Source: Enhygromyxa salina | GTDB lineage: Bacteria > Myxococcota_A > Polyangia > Nannocystales > Nannocystaceae | DNA: 64,000 bases | Direction of reading: 5' to 3' | NCBI RefSeq assembly: GCF_002994635.1 | Contig: NZ_PVNL01000107.1 | Location: 1 to 64,000, forward strand | Part shown: positions 33,704-42,283 of the stretch, piece after piece | How the letters are laid out: every line of letters starts with the position of its first letter | Numbering within the stretch: the first letter of the stretch is position 1 | Translations under genes and position numbers: made by a program | The notes under the pieces: model-generated | Told to the model about the DNA's origin: nothing | Databases searched by the model: none | What the model saw: only the letters and a program-made list of their open reading frames with translations

Positions 33704-36401
33704 AGCAGCTCAACCATGCCTGCACGTCGTCGGCGAGCTCGCCTGGGTCGGGCTCGGCTTCGAGGCGGCGCAAGAAGGCGCGCAGCTGGGGGTCGTCGGC
33801 TTGGTGGCAGGGCGAGAGCTCCACGCTCAGACCCAAGAACTCGAGATACAGCTGCTCCCACTCGCTCGCTCGCAGCGCGCCACTTTGGACCTGGTCGCGG
33901 ACCTGCGCGAGCGCGGCGGCGAAGCGAGGGGCTAGCTGCGCCCGCAAGATCCGTAGGTGGAGCAGGTCCGACGTCACCCACGCCCCGCTCGGCTCGCGGG
34001 CACGCTCGAGCGCCAGCGAACGCTCGATCGCTGCGCCTGCATCCTCGAGCCGGCCTGCGTTGAGGCTCACGCGCGCCCGCTCGTAACAGACGGCCTCGAG
34101 CTGGCGGCTGCTCGCCCCCGCTTCGACGGCCAGCTCCGCGATCGCGCGGGCCGCCTCGAGCTGGCTCAGCGCCTCCTCGATCGCGCCTTGTGACTCGGCG
34201 ACGCCGGCCAGGCCCAGCCGAGTCGAGATCGAGCTGGGGTGGGCGCGGCCGTAGATGTGGGCCTTGAGCGCGAGGGCACGCTCGAAGTCGCGTCGCGCCC
34301 CCGCGAGATCGTTGGCGATGAGGCGCTGGAGGGCGAGGTTGTTGAGCACCGAGACCACGTGGGGGTGGGTCTCGCCGTAGGCTCGCGCGAGCACGTCGTA
34401 GGCGGCCTCGGATTCGACCACGGACTCGGCGTTGCGATCGAGGTTGCTGAGCACGACCGCCAAGTTCGCCCGGACTCGTGCCTCCTGGACCACGTGCGGG
34501 CCGTCGAGCGCGAGCAGCATGGCGAGCGCCTGACGCGAGCTGGACTCGGCGCGCTCGGGCTCGCCGGCCAGGTCCAGCGCAGTCGAGACGTAGTCGAGAA
34601 GCTCGACCTCGAGCAACGCCGCGCGCTCGCGGTCGCCGACCTGCCTCGCGTAGCCGAGGCCGAGCTGAGCGACCCGGGTGGCCGCGTTCGGGTGCTCGCG
34701 CAAGCTGGCGTCGACCCAGACGATCTGGGTCAGGGCACGCGCAGCCCACAGCGACGAGCCGGCCTCGAGCGAGGCCGTGAACGCGGCCTCGAGGGCGGCC
34801 TCGGCCGTCTCAACCTCGCCGACGCGGGCCGCAGCTCGACCGGCCAAGACTCCCGCCCAGGCGCGCGTGAGCGCGTCACCTTGGGCCTGTGCCTCTGTCC
34901 ACAGCGCGCGCGCTTGGTCGGCGGCCTCGCCTGAGGCGGTGAGCTCGAAGAGCGTGTCGAAGCGCTGCAATCGGTCGCGCAGGTCCGAGAGTCTCGCGGC
35001 CTGGGCGGGGTCGAAGCGCGTGCCCAGCTGGGGCGCGGCCTCACAGTCTCCGCGCACCTCGAGCCGTGCCAGGAGCGGCGCGATCTGACCGAGTCGTTCG
35101 GCGTCGATGTCGAGCAAGCTCGCGTGCAGCGCCCGGAGAGCCTCGACCTCGCGCGCGAGGCAGCTGTCCTCGGCGAACAGCGCCCGCGCGAGGCCGCGAT
35201 CGGCGTCGCGCTCACACTCGGCCACGCCAGCCTGGATCGCGGCCTCGTTCTCGCGCCGGAAGAAGGCGTCGGCGGCTGCGGCCGTGCTCGCGGCGAAGGG
35301 ACGCTCGAGGCGCTGCAGGTGGAGGCCGAGCGCTCGCAGCTCGGCCTCGCTGAGCACCGGCTGCCCCGCTGCGGCGCACAGGTGCTGCGGGCGAGGACCT
35401 GGGCGAGCCGCGACGGCGGCCGCGAACGCGAGCGTGAGTCCCAGTCCCAGGGTTGCGCGGCGCCGGGTCGCGGGGGCCTGGCACACGGTCTCGAGCGTGG
35501 CCACGACCTGCTCGACCGAGGGCCGCGCGCTCGGATCGATCGCCAACATGCGCGCGACCGTGTGTCGGAGCGCTCGCGGGACCAGCCCAAAGCGCCCGCG
35601 GCGTGGGCAGCTGGGCTGCTCGGCCCCCGCCGCGACCCAGCGCGAGGTCGTGCCCGGGAACGGCGGCCTCGCGTAGACCGAGCGAAAGATCGTGACGCCG
35701 AGGGAGAAGATGTCGGAGGCCGGCGTGGCGTCGCCCCCATCGAGGAGCTCGGGCGCGACGAACAGTGGCGTGCCGCCGACGCTGCGTGTGCTCTCCTCGC
35801 TCGACGGGTCGGGCACGCTCGTCCGCCAGATCTCGGCCAGGCCGAAGTCGCCCAGATAGAAGCCGCCGTCGTCGGCGATCAGGATGTTGCGAGGCTTGAT
35901 GTCACGATGAACGACGTCGTTGCGGTGGGCGGCCGCGAGCGCGCTGGCGATGGTGAGCAGCCCCCGCAGCAGCGACGGTAGAGCTGCCTGGTCGCTCTCG
36001 ACCCATCGATCGAGGGACGCACCGGCAATGAACTGCATCGCGATGTAGACGAGGCCGGCCGACTCGCCGACCTCGTAGACGTCGACCACGTTGGGGTGAG
36101 GGACCGCGACGGCCGCCCGCGCCTCGGCGAGCAGCGCCTCCGCGCCGACGGTGTCGCTGCGGTCCGGCCGGACCAATTTGAGCGCGACCGTGCGCTGCAG
36201 CCGCGAGTCGTGGGCTCGGTAGACTCGGCCCATCCCGCCTTCAGCCACGAGCTCGATCTGCTCGTACTGACCCAGCGTGACTCGCTCGGCGGACTGGGCC
36301 CCAAACAAGCCCCGCGCGGCGATCGACTTGACACGCGCGCGCTCGAACGCGTCGAGGTCCCCCACGGGCGGCGCGGTCTCGTCAGACGTTCGGTTCGGCA
36401 T
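33702..36401 (-). CDS. Ser/Thr kinase with long C-terminal TPR region
   Basis: The start ATG at 36401 (MPNRTSDET) lies inside the end of the sigma gene and gives 899 residues; an open frame farther upstream only re-reads the sigma gene. Kinase domain at about 45-305: VAEGGMGRVYRAHD, VALKLVRPD, VVHRDIKPRNILI (canonical HRD), GDFGLAEIW and APELLDGG. A hydrophobic segment near 325-345 (LGLGLTLAFAAAVAA) may cross the membrane. The last 500 residues form many TPR-like helices (AYGETHPHVVSVLNNLALQR; RAHPSSISTRLGLAGVAESQ). The 20-bp overlap with the ECF sigma gene argues for a regulated pair in which kinase and sigma factor interact. Confidence 0.9.
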   Translation of the reverse strand: MPNRTSDETAPPVGDLDAFERARVKSIAARGLFGAQSAERVTLGQYEQIELVAEGGMGRVYRAHDSRLQRTVALKLVRPDRSDTVGAEALLAEARAAVAVPHPNVVDVYEVGESAGLVYIAMQFIAGASLDRWVESDQAALPSLLRGLLTIASALAAAHRNDVVHRDIKPRNILIADDGGFYLGDFGLAEIWRTSVPDPSSEESTRSVGGTPLFVAPELLDGGDATPASDIFSLGVTIFRSVYARPPFPGTTSRWVAAGAEQPSCPRRGRFGLVPRALRHTVARMLAIDPSARPSVEQVVATLETVCQAPATRRRATLGLGLTLAFAAAVAARPGPRPQHLCAAAGQPVLSEAELRALGLHLQRLERPFAASTAAAADAFFRRENEAAIQAGVAECERDADRGLARALFAEDSCLAREVEALRALHASLLDIDAERLGQIAPLLARLEVRGDCEAAPQLGTRFDPAQAARLSDLRDRLQRFDTLFELTASGEAADQARALWTEAQAQGDALTRAWAGVLAGRAAARVGEVETAEAALEAAFTASLEAGSSLWAARALTQIVWVDASLREHPNAATRVAQLGLGYARQVGDRERAALLEVELLDYVSTALDLAGEPERAESSSRQALAMLLALDGPHVVQEARVRANLAVVLSNLDRNAESVVESEAAYDVLARAYGETHPHVVSVLNNLALQRLIANDLAGARRDFERALALKAHIYGRAHPSSISTRLGLAGVAESQGAIEEALSQLEAARAIAELAVEAGASSRQLEAVCYERARVSLNAGRLEDAGAAIERSLALERAREPSGAWVTSDLLHLRILRAQLAPRFAAALAQVRDQVQSGALRASEWEQLYLEFLGLSVELSPCHQADDPQLRAFLRRLEAEPDPGELADDVQAWLSC

Positions 36402-37026
36402 CGAGGTCCTCGCTCGAATTTGGGGCCGACGCTGCTCGCAGCGCGGCGAGGCGCGCGGCCCATTCGCTGAGCTCGGTCGCCGTCGAGTCCACGACCTTGT
36501 CCTCGAACTCCCCGAGCAGCGTCCGCAGCTTCGCGCGCGCGCGGACCAGGCGGCTGCGGACAGTGTGGGGGCTGATACCCAGCACCACCGCGATCTCCTC
36601 ACCCGCCAGCCCCTCCCAGTAATAGAGCTCGAGGATCGTCTGGGCGCTCAGCGGCAGCTGGCGCAGCGTCGCGAGCAGCACCTTGTTGTCCTGTTGGCGG
36701 GCGATCCAGGTGCTGGGCGAGACGCCGACATCCACGAGCGAGTCGACCTCGGGGTTGAAGCGGTCTCCCGCGCGGGCTCGAAAGTGATCGATCAGCAGGT
36801 TGCGCGCGATCGCCAGGAGGTAGCTACGCATGCCACAGTCCCCGCGAAACCGAGCTGCCGACTCGATGGCCTTGACGAAGGTCTGCTGGACGAGGTCCTC
36901 GGCGCCATGGTCGATCTTGCGCGACAAGAACCGAAAGACGCAGTCGAAGTGGCGCTCGAACAAGTCCTTGCCTGCGCTGGTGTCCCCGCGCTTCCAGGCG
37001 TCCATGAGGGCCAGGTCGTCCGACAT
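36382..37026 (-). CDS. ECF RNA polymerase sigma factor
   Basis: A 214-residue sigma-70 family ECF factor. Region 2 has DLFERHFDCVFRFLSRKI, GAEDLVQQTFVKAIESA and RSYLLAIARNLLIDHFR; region 4 has LPLSAQTILELYYWEGLAGE and ISPHTVRSRLVRARAKLR. The ATG at 37026 is used; the frame extends to 37170 without homology. There is no anti-sigma gene; instead its 3' end overlaps a Ser/Thr kinase gene, as in the kinase-linked ECF groups (for example ECF43/EcfP), where phosphorylation activates the sigma factor. The last 40 residues past region 4 are acidic and of unknown role. Confidence 0.9.
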   Translation of the reverse strand: MSDDLALMDAWKRGDTSAGKDLFERHFDCVFRFLSRKIDHGAEDLVQQTFVKAIESAARFRGDCGMRSYLLAIARNLLIDHFRARAGDRFNPEVDSLVDVGVSPSTWIARQQDNKVLLATLRQLPLSAQTILELYYWEGLAGEEIAVVLGISPHTVRSRLVRARAKLRTLLGEFEDKVVDSTATELSEWAARLAALRAASAPNSSEDLDAEPNV

Positions 37027-37185
37027 CGGCCGCGACGTTAGCACGATGCTTCGTCTGTGTTCCCACTCGCCATGGGGGGACGGGCTCGGCCCCGGGATGA
37101 TCCCACCTCGATGTTGGGATCGTGAGTCCTCGCCTTTTTTCCTCCCACCCGGGATCAATTTTCCAGCCACTCCGTCCCTGAAGAG

Positions 37186-38370
37186 GTGACCGTCGAACTG
37201 TCTCGTTTTGTCCGCCTCTCGATCCTCGGAACCGGCGTGGGCGCCTGTCTGCTTCTGGCCTCCGCCGCCGGGGCCACAGCCTCGCCCCCAGGCACGATCA
37301 AACCTGGTCCACTGGCGCCGCGACCCTCAGTCAAACCCAAGAACCCGACCCTCCCGGGTGGTCCGACCGAGGCCGCGAAGGTCGTGGCGATCGGGGCGTG
37401 CAGCAAGTGGTACGCGCCCCCGGCGAACGCACGCCGCCCGACCAAGGGCATGTGCACCGCGCCGCCCGAAGTCGGCCTGGGCAAGGTCAAGAAGAGCGGC
37501 AGCTCGAAGAGCTGGCTGAGTACGCACAACAAGTCGTTCAACTGTGGGAGCACCATGAGCTACGACGGACCGGACGGCCAGCCTGCCGTGGGCTTCCTGT
37601 GTCAGATCGCTGGGATGCCCGACACCGTCGTCACGCCTGCGGCCGGCATCGAGATGGACAGCCTGTCGAGCGCCACGCTCGGCGACTACATGTGTGGGTG
37701 CTACCAGGGCCATCGCACTGGCGATCACCCAGGCACGCGCGAGACTTGGTACGCCAAGGGCTGGTGGAGCTACCGCTTCGGCGGCCCCGATGATATGCGG
37801 AAGGGGCCGCTGCCCGAGTTCACCCTCGCCGAGCCGAGCTGGACCGAGCCAGGCACCAACCTGGTCTGGCGCCACAAACCGGGCTTCGTGATGTGGTTCG
37901 ACACCAGCTTCAAGCGATTTCAGGCCAAGTGCACCTCGCTCGCACAACACGGGCTCGACGAACATGGCACGCAGGCCATCCGCAAAGAGGGGAAGATGAA
38001 GAGCTGCGGCCACGTCGGCGAGCCGAGCTGCGACGCTTGGATCGGCACCAAGGGCGCGACCCTGAGCTGTGGCCTGTCCGGCGCCACCGGGGACGACTGG
38101 ACCGGGCGCACCGGCACCTGCGAGTGGATCGACCCCCCGCCGGGTGTGCAGGCGCGCAGCATCGAGATGCGCAGCTCTCCCGGCTCGAGCAACACGGTGC
38201 ACGCCGACGACCTCGCGCGCTACGCCTGCGGCAGCTACCGCCTGCCCAACGCTTCGGGCAACCACGATCCCTTCCGCTACACCGGCTATCACTCGGTCGG
38301 CTTCACGGGCAGCGCCGCGCGCGAGACGTGGACCCCTTCGGGCAACGTCTGGATCTACGCCAAGCCCTGA
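37186..38370 (+). CDS. Secreted Cys-rich protein of unknown function
   Basis: The GTG at 37186 opens a signal peptide (SILGTGVGACLLLASAAG, ATAS cleavage region). The 360-residue mature protein is rich in Pro near its N-terminus, then has about a dozen Cys, Trp-rich motifs (RETWYAKGWWSYRFGG; RETWTPSGNVWIYAKP) and two similar halves, each ending RETW-x6-W. The two halves suggest an internal duplication. No enzyme motif is recognised. Divergent from the ECF sigma gene; a hairpin (gatccca...tgggatc, 37099-37121) lies between them and could be a regulatory site. Confidence 0.7.
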   Translation: MTVELSRFVRLSILGTGVGACLLLASAAGATASPPGTIKPGPLAPRPSVKPKNPTLPGGPTEAAKVVAIGACSKWYAPPANARRPTKGMCTAPPEVGLGKVKKSGSSKSWLSTHNKSFNCGSTMSYDGPDGQPAVGFLCQIAGMPDTVVTPAAGIEMDSLSSATLGDYMCGCYQGHRTGDHPGTRETWYAKGWWSYRFGGPDDMRKGPLPEFTLAEPSWTEPGTNLVWRHKPGFVMWFDTSFKRFQAKCTSLAQHGLDEHGTQAIRKEGKMKSCGHVGEPSCDAWIGTKGATLSCGLSGATGDDWTGRTGTCEWIDPPPGVQARSIEMRSSPGSSNTVHADDLARYACGSYRLPNASGNHDPFRYTGYHSVGFTGSAARETWTPSGNVWIYAKP

Positions 38371-38382
38371 ACAGGCTGAATC

Positions 38383-38826
38383 ATGACCTCGAACTCCGCT
38401 CTAGGGATCAAAATCAGCGGCGTGCTGGGGCTCGTCGGGGCCGGCCTGTACCTCGCCACCATGGTGGCCGCGCCGCCCCGAGGGCGGGGCTCGAGCTACA
38501 TGTCCATGGTCCGGGATTGGAGCGACGCCCCGGCTTGGGGGATCCCGGTCCTGGTCCTGGCGATCGTGACGAGCGTCGCCGCGGCGATCATGTTCTTCGT
38601 GTCGTTGAGCCGGTCGCGGCAGGTCCCCGCGCGCGGAAGCGCGGACATCTCTGCGGAGGTCGCATCGCGCCCGCTGCCGTTCAGCGTGTGCGGTCACTGC
38701 CGCATCCTGATCGATCTACCTCACGCGTTTGCGTGTCCGCGCTGTGACAGCGCGACGACGACGGTGCGCGTCGACGCAGAAGCCGAACGCGGCATCGCGC
38801 TCGCGGCCCTCGGCTCTCGGCGCTGA
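38383..38826 (+). CDS. Small membrane protein with C-terminal zinc ribbon
   Basis: The 147-residue protein has two transmembrane helices (ISGVLGLVGAGLYLATMVAA; IPVLVLAIVTSVAAAIMFFV) and a C-terminal CGHC-x14-CPRC zinc ribbon (VCGHCRILID; FACPRCDSA). The start is 13 bp after the secreted protein stop, so they may share a transcript. It might act as a membrane adaptor, but nothing directly shows this. Confidence 0.6.
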   Translation: MTSNSALGIKISGVLGLVGAGLYLATMVAAPPRGRGSSYMSMVRDWSDAPAWGIPVLVLAIVTSVAAAIMFFVSLSRSRQVPARGSADISAEVASRPLPFSVCGHCRILIDLPHAFACPRCDSATTTVRVDAEAERGIALAALGSRR

Positions 38827-38980
38827 GATCAGCGACCCGCCGCGGGCCGCGACCCGCGGACACTGGCGCGACGAGACCTGCGCCATGTTGCTGCTTCGGC
38901 GGCCCGAAGCGCTTAAAGCGCGGCCGCGACGAAAGACGTGCCGATGGCGTCGGCGTCCGGCGCTTCGTAGACTGGATCCC

Positions 38981-39214
38981 ATGACCGATGCCGCGCGCAC
39001 CATCCTCGACCAGGCGCTCTCGCTGGCAGACGAGGAGCGCCTGCGCCTCGCGGAGGCCCTGTTCGACAGCCTCCCCGCCGACGCCCAGGAGCAGATCGAT
39101 CGGGCCTGGCGGGAGGAGGTTCTGCGCCGTATGGGCGAGGTTCGTCGGGGCGAGGTCGAACTCGAGTCCTGGAAAGACGTACGCCGCGCCGGACGCGAGG
39201 CCCTCGCACGCTGA
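38981..39214 (+). CDS. Antitoxin of the addiction-module component (TIGR02574) type
   Basis: The 77-residue protein begins TDAARTILDQALSLADEERL, then RLAEALFDSLPADAQEQID, a pattern typical of the TIGR02574 'putative addiction module component' antitoxins that partner RelE/ParE toxins. The start ATG at 38981 is chosen from the family pattern. Its stop overlaps the toxin ATG by one base (TGATG), the usual coupling in such pairs. It presumably binds its own promoter and neutralises the toxin. Confidence 0.85.
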   Translation: MTDAARTILDQALSLADEERLRLAEALFDSLPADAQEQIDRAWREEVLRRMGEVRRGEVELESWKDVRRAGREALAR

Positions 39215-39519
39215 TGCGGCTGCGCTTCCATCCTCTTGCCCGCATCGAGTACGTGGAGGCGATCGTCTACCTCGAGCAGCGCCGCGAGGGCTACGGCGAG
39301 CGCTTCGAGGCTGAGGTCGACGCTGTCCTCGACCGCGCCCGACACTTCCCCCGAAGCGGCGCCCAGGTTCCCGGCTTCCCGTCCCAGGTGGATGTGCGCG
39401 CGTTCCCGCTGCGGGTCTTCCGCTACACGTTGATGGTGGGCTTCGAGGGTGACAGCGCCGTGGTCTACGCCGTCGCGCACCAACAGCGGCGGCCAAGCTA
39501 TTGGAAGGACCGTGCCTGA
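39214..39519 (+). CDS. RelE/ParE-superfamily toxin
   Basis: The 101-residue basic protein has the ParE/RelE fold pattern: LRFHPLARIEYVEAIVYLEQ at the N-terminus, RFEAEVDAVLDRARHFPRSG in the middle, then VFRYTLMVGFEGDSAVVYAV, HQQRRPSYWKDR. RelE toxins cleave mRNA on the ribosome and ParE toxins poison gyrase; the C-terminal Arg/His/Trp residues fit either. Start overlaps the antitoxin stop. Confidence 0.88.
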   Translation: MRLRFHPLARIEYVEAIVYLEQRREGYGERFEAEVDAVLDRARHFPRSGAQVPGFPSQVDVRAFPLRVFRYTLMVGFEGDSAVVYAVAHQQRRPSYWKDRA

Positions 39520-39650
39520 CCGACCCATTGGTGGTTGGCCAACTCGATCTCGGTGTACCGCCCCGGAGTGACCCGGCCCTCCGAATTCAATCACCTACAC
39601 CCCTAACAACCAAATCCTAACTGCCCCCACGCCCTGCTAGGCTGTGGGCC

Positions 39651-41564
39651 GTGACGAGCGCCGCAGGAAGCCAGCCCGAGCAGCTCGAGCTCGGGGAGGA
39701 GCTCGGCGTCGGCGCCGTGGCCACGGTGTTTCGCGCGCACGATCGAGCCACGGGCCACCACTACGCGCTCAAGTTGCTGCACGACCGCAACGCCCGCGAC
39801 CCCCGAGCCGCGCGACGCTTCACCCGTGAGGCCGAGCTCGCGCGGACGCTGAGTGATCCGCACATCATCGGTGTCTACGGGGCGATCGAGTTTCAGGGTC
39901 GACAGGCGCTGCTGATGGAGCTCGTCGACGGTCCGACGCTCGCCCAGATGTTGGCCACGGACGCCCCGCTGAGCGAGCGCCGCCTGCTCGTGCTCGCTCG
40001 TGGGATCGCCCGCGGGCTCTCGGTCGCGCACGCTGGTGGCGTCATCCATCGCGACCTCAAGCCCGCCAACGTCTTGATCGCCCAGCTGGGCGAGGCTGGC
40101 GAGACCGCCAAGATCGCCGACTTTGGGATGGCGCGGGCGACCAGCTTCGCGGGTGTCGACAGCGAGTCACTGACCGTGCTCGGGACCCCCGACTACATGG
40201 CGCCCGAGACCCTCGATCCGCTCGCTGTGGATCCGCGCACAGATCTGTACGCGCTGGGCTGCATCATGTCCGAGATGGCGTCCGGGCGGCCGCCGTTCTC
40301 GGCACCGACCCCGTTCGCCGTGCTCGACGCCCATCGCAAGCGCCCGGCGCCCAAGCTGCCCGAGGTGTTCTCGGACGGGCTGCGCGAGCTGGTCGCGGCG
40401 CTGCTGGCCAAGCAACAGAGCGACCGACCCCACGCCGCCTCGGCCGTGGTCGAGGCGATCGACGCGCTGCTCGCTGCTCCCCACGAGCGCGAGGTCACGG
40501 CGTTGGTCGCGAGCCCGCAGACGTTGGCCCGCGCGCGCCCGCGTGACCTGCTCGCGGCCGCGGCCGCGGGGCGCTGCGCTCGGTGTGGCGCGCCCGTGAT
40601 CCACGGCGTGCGCGTGTGTCTGGAGTGCGGTCTGTTGCGCGTCACCGTCGAGCCCGGCAAGTGGACGGTGTTCGTCGTGGGCCCGGGTGCGGTCGGCGAC
40701 AAGCTCGACAGCGTCCGCCGCGATGGTCTGCTGACGTGGCTGCGGGCCAACCCCGACGCGGGCCTCGAGATCGGCACCTTCGCCGAGCAGATCCCGCGTC
40801 TCCCGTTTCCGCTGGTGGTCCGGGTGTCCGAGCAGAGCGCTGGCGCGCTGACCGAGTCGCTCGCCCAGCTCGGCATCCACGCCCAGGCGCGGATCGGCGG
40901 CCGGTTCTCACACGGGCAGATGACCGAGAAGATGGCCCGGATCGGTGCGCGGCGCAGCAAGGTCGCGCTGCCGCTGCTGCTGGTCGGCCTGCCGCTCATG
41001 ATCGTGCTGTTGATCTTCGCGCTGCCGCTGGTTCCCCTGTACGTGGGCGCGGTCGCGTGGTGGACCTCGAAGCCGGCCCTGCGGATCAGCGCGACCACCC
41101 GCGTCGCGCTGCCGCCCCTGGTCGACGAGCGGCTCCGCGAGGTCGAGCGGGTCTCGCCAAGCGTGAGCGCGCGTCACCGACCCGGACTGCGCGCCGTGGT
41201 CCAGCGCGTCATGGCGCTGCTCCACGCGACCCCCGAGACCGAGCGCGCCGAGGTCGACGCCGAGATGACCCACGCGCTCGCGGTTGCGACAGTGGGCACC
41301 CAGCGCATGAGCGAGCTCGACGCCATGGTCAGCCACCCTGACTTCGACGCCAGCGAGGCCGAGCACCGCTCGGATCTACAAGAGCGCGACATGTGGGCAG
41401 CCCGCATGTTGGAGCTGACCGCGACCCTCGACGCGCTGGTCGCCAGGCAGGCCGCCGCCCACCACGCCGCGCACGACTCACACGCCGAGCTCGACGACCT
41501 CCGCAACCGCGTCGAGGCCCTCGAAGAGGTCCACCGCCTCCAAGATCGAAGCGGATTGGGTTAG
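39651..41564 (+). CDS. Ser/Thr kinase with zinc ribbon and double membrane segment
   Basis: The GTG at 39651 (TSAAGSQPEQLEL) gives 637 residues. Kinase domain about 12-270: ELGVGAVATVFRAHD, YALKLLHD, VIHRDLKPANVLI, ADFGMARAT and APETLDP. Next comes a four-Cys zinc ribbon (GRCARCGAPVIHGVRVCLEC, about 307-326). A membrane hairpin (LPLLLVGLPLMIVLLIFALP, LVPLYVGAVAWW) sits near 445-480, and the C-terminus is a coiled coil (AELDDLRNRVEALEEVHRL). All catalytic residues are present. It lies 131 bp past the toxin gene and just before a tandem-repeat array. Confidence 0.9.
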   Translation: MTSAAGSQPEQLELGEELGVGAVATVFRAHDRATGHHYALKLLHDRNARDPRAARRFTREAELARTLSDPHIIGVYGAIEFQGRQALLMELVDGPTLAQMLATDAPLSERRLLVLARGIARGLSVAHAGGVIHRDLKPANVLIAQLGEAGETAKIADFGMARATSFAGVDSESLTVLGTPDYMAPETLDPLAVDPRTDLYALGCIMSEMASGRPPFSAPTPFAVLDAHRKRPAPKLPEVFSDGLRELVAALLAKQQSDRPHAASAVVEAIDALLAAPHEREVTALVASPQTLARARPRDLLAAAAAGRCARCGAPVIHGVRVCLECGLLRVTVEPGKWTVFVVGPGAVGDKLDSVRRDGLLTWLRANPDAGLEIGTFAEQIPRLPFPLVVRVSEQSAGALTESLAQLGIHAQARIGGRFSHGQMTEKMARIGARRSKVALPLLLVGLPLMIVLLIFALPLVPLYVGAVAWWTSKPALRISATTRVALPPLVDERLREVERVSPSVSARHRPGLRAVVQRVMALLHATPETERAEVDAEMTHALAVATVGTQRMSELDAMVSHPDFDASEAEHRSDLQERDMWAARMLELTATLDALVARQAAAHHAAHDSHAELDDLRNRVEALEEVHRLQDRSGLG

Positions 41565-41570
41565 AAAAAA

Positions 41571-41714
41571 GCGGAGCGTTCCCCAGTCAGTCTGCCCTCG
41601 AGCCCGAGCGAAGCGAGGGTGGCGGAGCGCGCGGAGGCAAGAACAAGCGAAGCGTTCCCCAGTCAGTCTGACCTCGAGCCCGAGCGAAGCGAGGGTGGCG
41701 GAGCGCGCGGAGGC
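41571..41714. repeat. 76-bp period tandem repeat, two copies (unit A)
   Basis: A 68-bp sequence beginning gcg(g/a)agcgttccccagtc occurs at 41571-41638 and 41647-41714, with two mismatches and an 8-bp spacer, so the period is 76 bp. Part of it (cagtcagtctg, in inverse orientation) resembles the adjacent unit B. No coding role is seen. Confidence 0.9.
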
Positions 41715-41720
41715 GAAGCC

Positions 41721-41872
41721 GAGCACGATCCGCGTCAGGCTGATTGGGGCAAAATAGCGAGCACGATCCGCGTCAGGCTGATTGGGGCAAAATAGCGAGC
41801 ACGATCCGCGTCAGCCTGACTGGGGCAAAATAGCGAGCACGATCCGCGTCAGGCTGACTGGGGTAGAATACC
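41721..41872. repeat. 38-bp tandem repeat, four copies (unit B)
   Basis: Four head-to-tail copies start at 41721, 41759, 41797 and 41835; the unit begins gagcacgatccgcgtcaggc and ends in ggggcaaaatagc. The core tcaggctgactgggg is close to the reverse complement of unit A's ccccagtcagtctga, so A and B could pair into long hairpins. The last copy reaches the stop codon of the SCP2 gene. The array carries no spacers, so it is not a CRISPR. Confidence 0.93.
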
Positions 41873-42168
41873 TACATAATTGACTGGAGCTTCATGGCTA
41901 CGCCCATGTCGCCGTCGACCTTGAGCTTGCCGGCCATGAACGCGGTCGTCGGTGCAAGGTCGCCAGCCATCATCGCCTCGAGATCCTCGAGCGAGAGGCC
42001 GATCGTGCAGTCGGCGTCCTTGTTGTCGTTGGACACCGTGTTGGGCTGCGCTTTGCCGTCGATGAAGACGACGCCGACCGTGCCCATGTCAAACTTGAGG
42101 GTTGCACCGAGCCCTGCGTCGTCCCCGACGCGGCCCTTGATCGTTTCAGTAACTGTCTCGAGACTCAT
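41872..42168 (-). CDS. SCP2 sterol-carrier domain protein
   Basis: This single-domain 98-residue protein shows the SCP2 pattern: GLGATLKFDMGTVGVVFIDG, ADCTIGLSLEDLEAMMAGDL and PTTAFMAGKLKVDGDMGVAM. SCP2 domains form a hydrophobic tunnel that binds sterols, fatty acids or acyl-CoAs. No signal peptide. The stop codon abuts the 38-bp repeat array, and the start is divergent from larC with 115 bp between. It fits with the CYP51 of this window as part of lipid and sterol handling. Confidence 0.9.
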   Translation of the reverse strand: MSLETVTETIKGRVGDDAGLGATLKFDMGTVGVVFIDGKAQPNTVSNDNKDADCTIGLSLEDLEAMMAGDLAPTTAFMAGKLKVDGDMGVAMKLQSIM

Positions 42169-42283
42169 GGCTTGGGTTCCTCTGGGCGCGAGTAAACCCC
42201 GTTACACGGCCTCGGTCAACTGACCGCAGGAGGCCTGTCGAGGCATATACAACCCCCGCGTCCCGGTGTAGATCCGCCGAGCT

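Noticed and set aside
33277..34749. A minus-strand frame with a stretch vaguely like a group II intron reverse transcriptase (YRVYCKFRQR)
   Set aside because: The match is a few residues only, and most of the frame overlaps the kinase-TPR gene out of frame with Arg-rich noise.
38729..38980. Upstream extension of the antitoxin frame
   Set aside because: The frame is open, but the added residues are Arg/Ala-rich and overlap the zinc-ribbon gene; the family-type N-terminus begins at 38981.
41571..41872. Tandem repeats as a possible CRISPR array
   Set aside because: Units are directly abutting with no variable spacers, and no cas genes are nearby.
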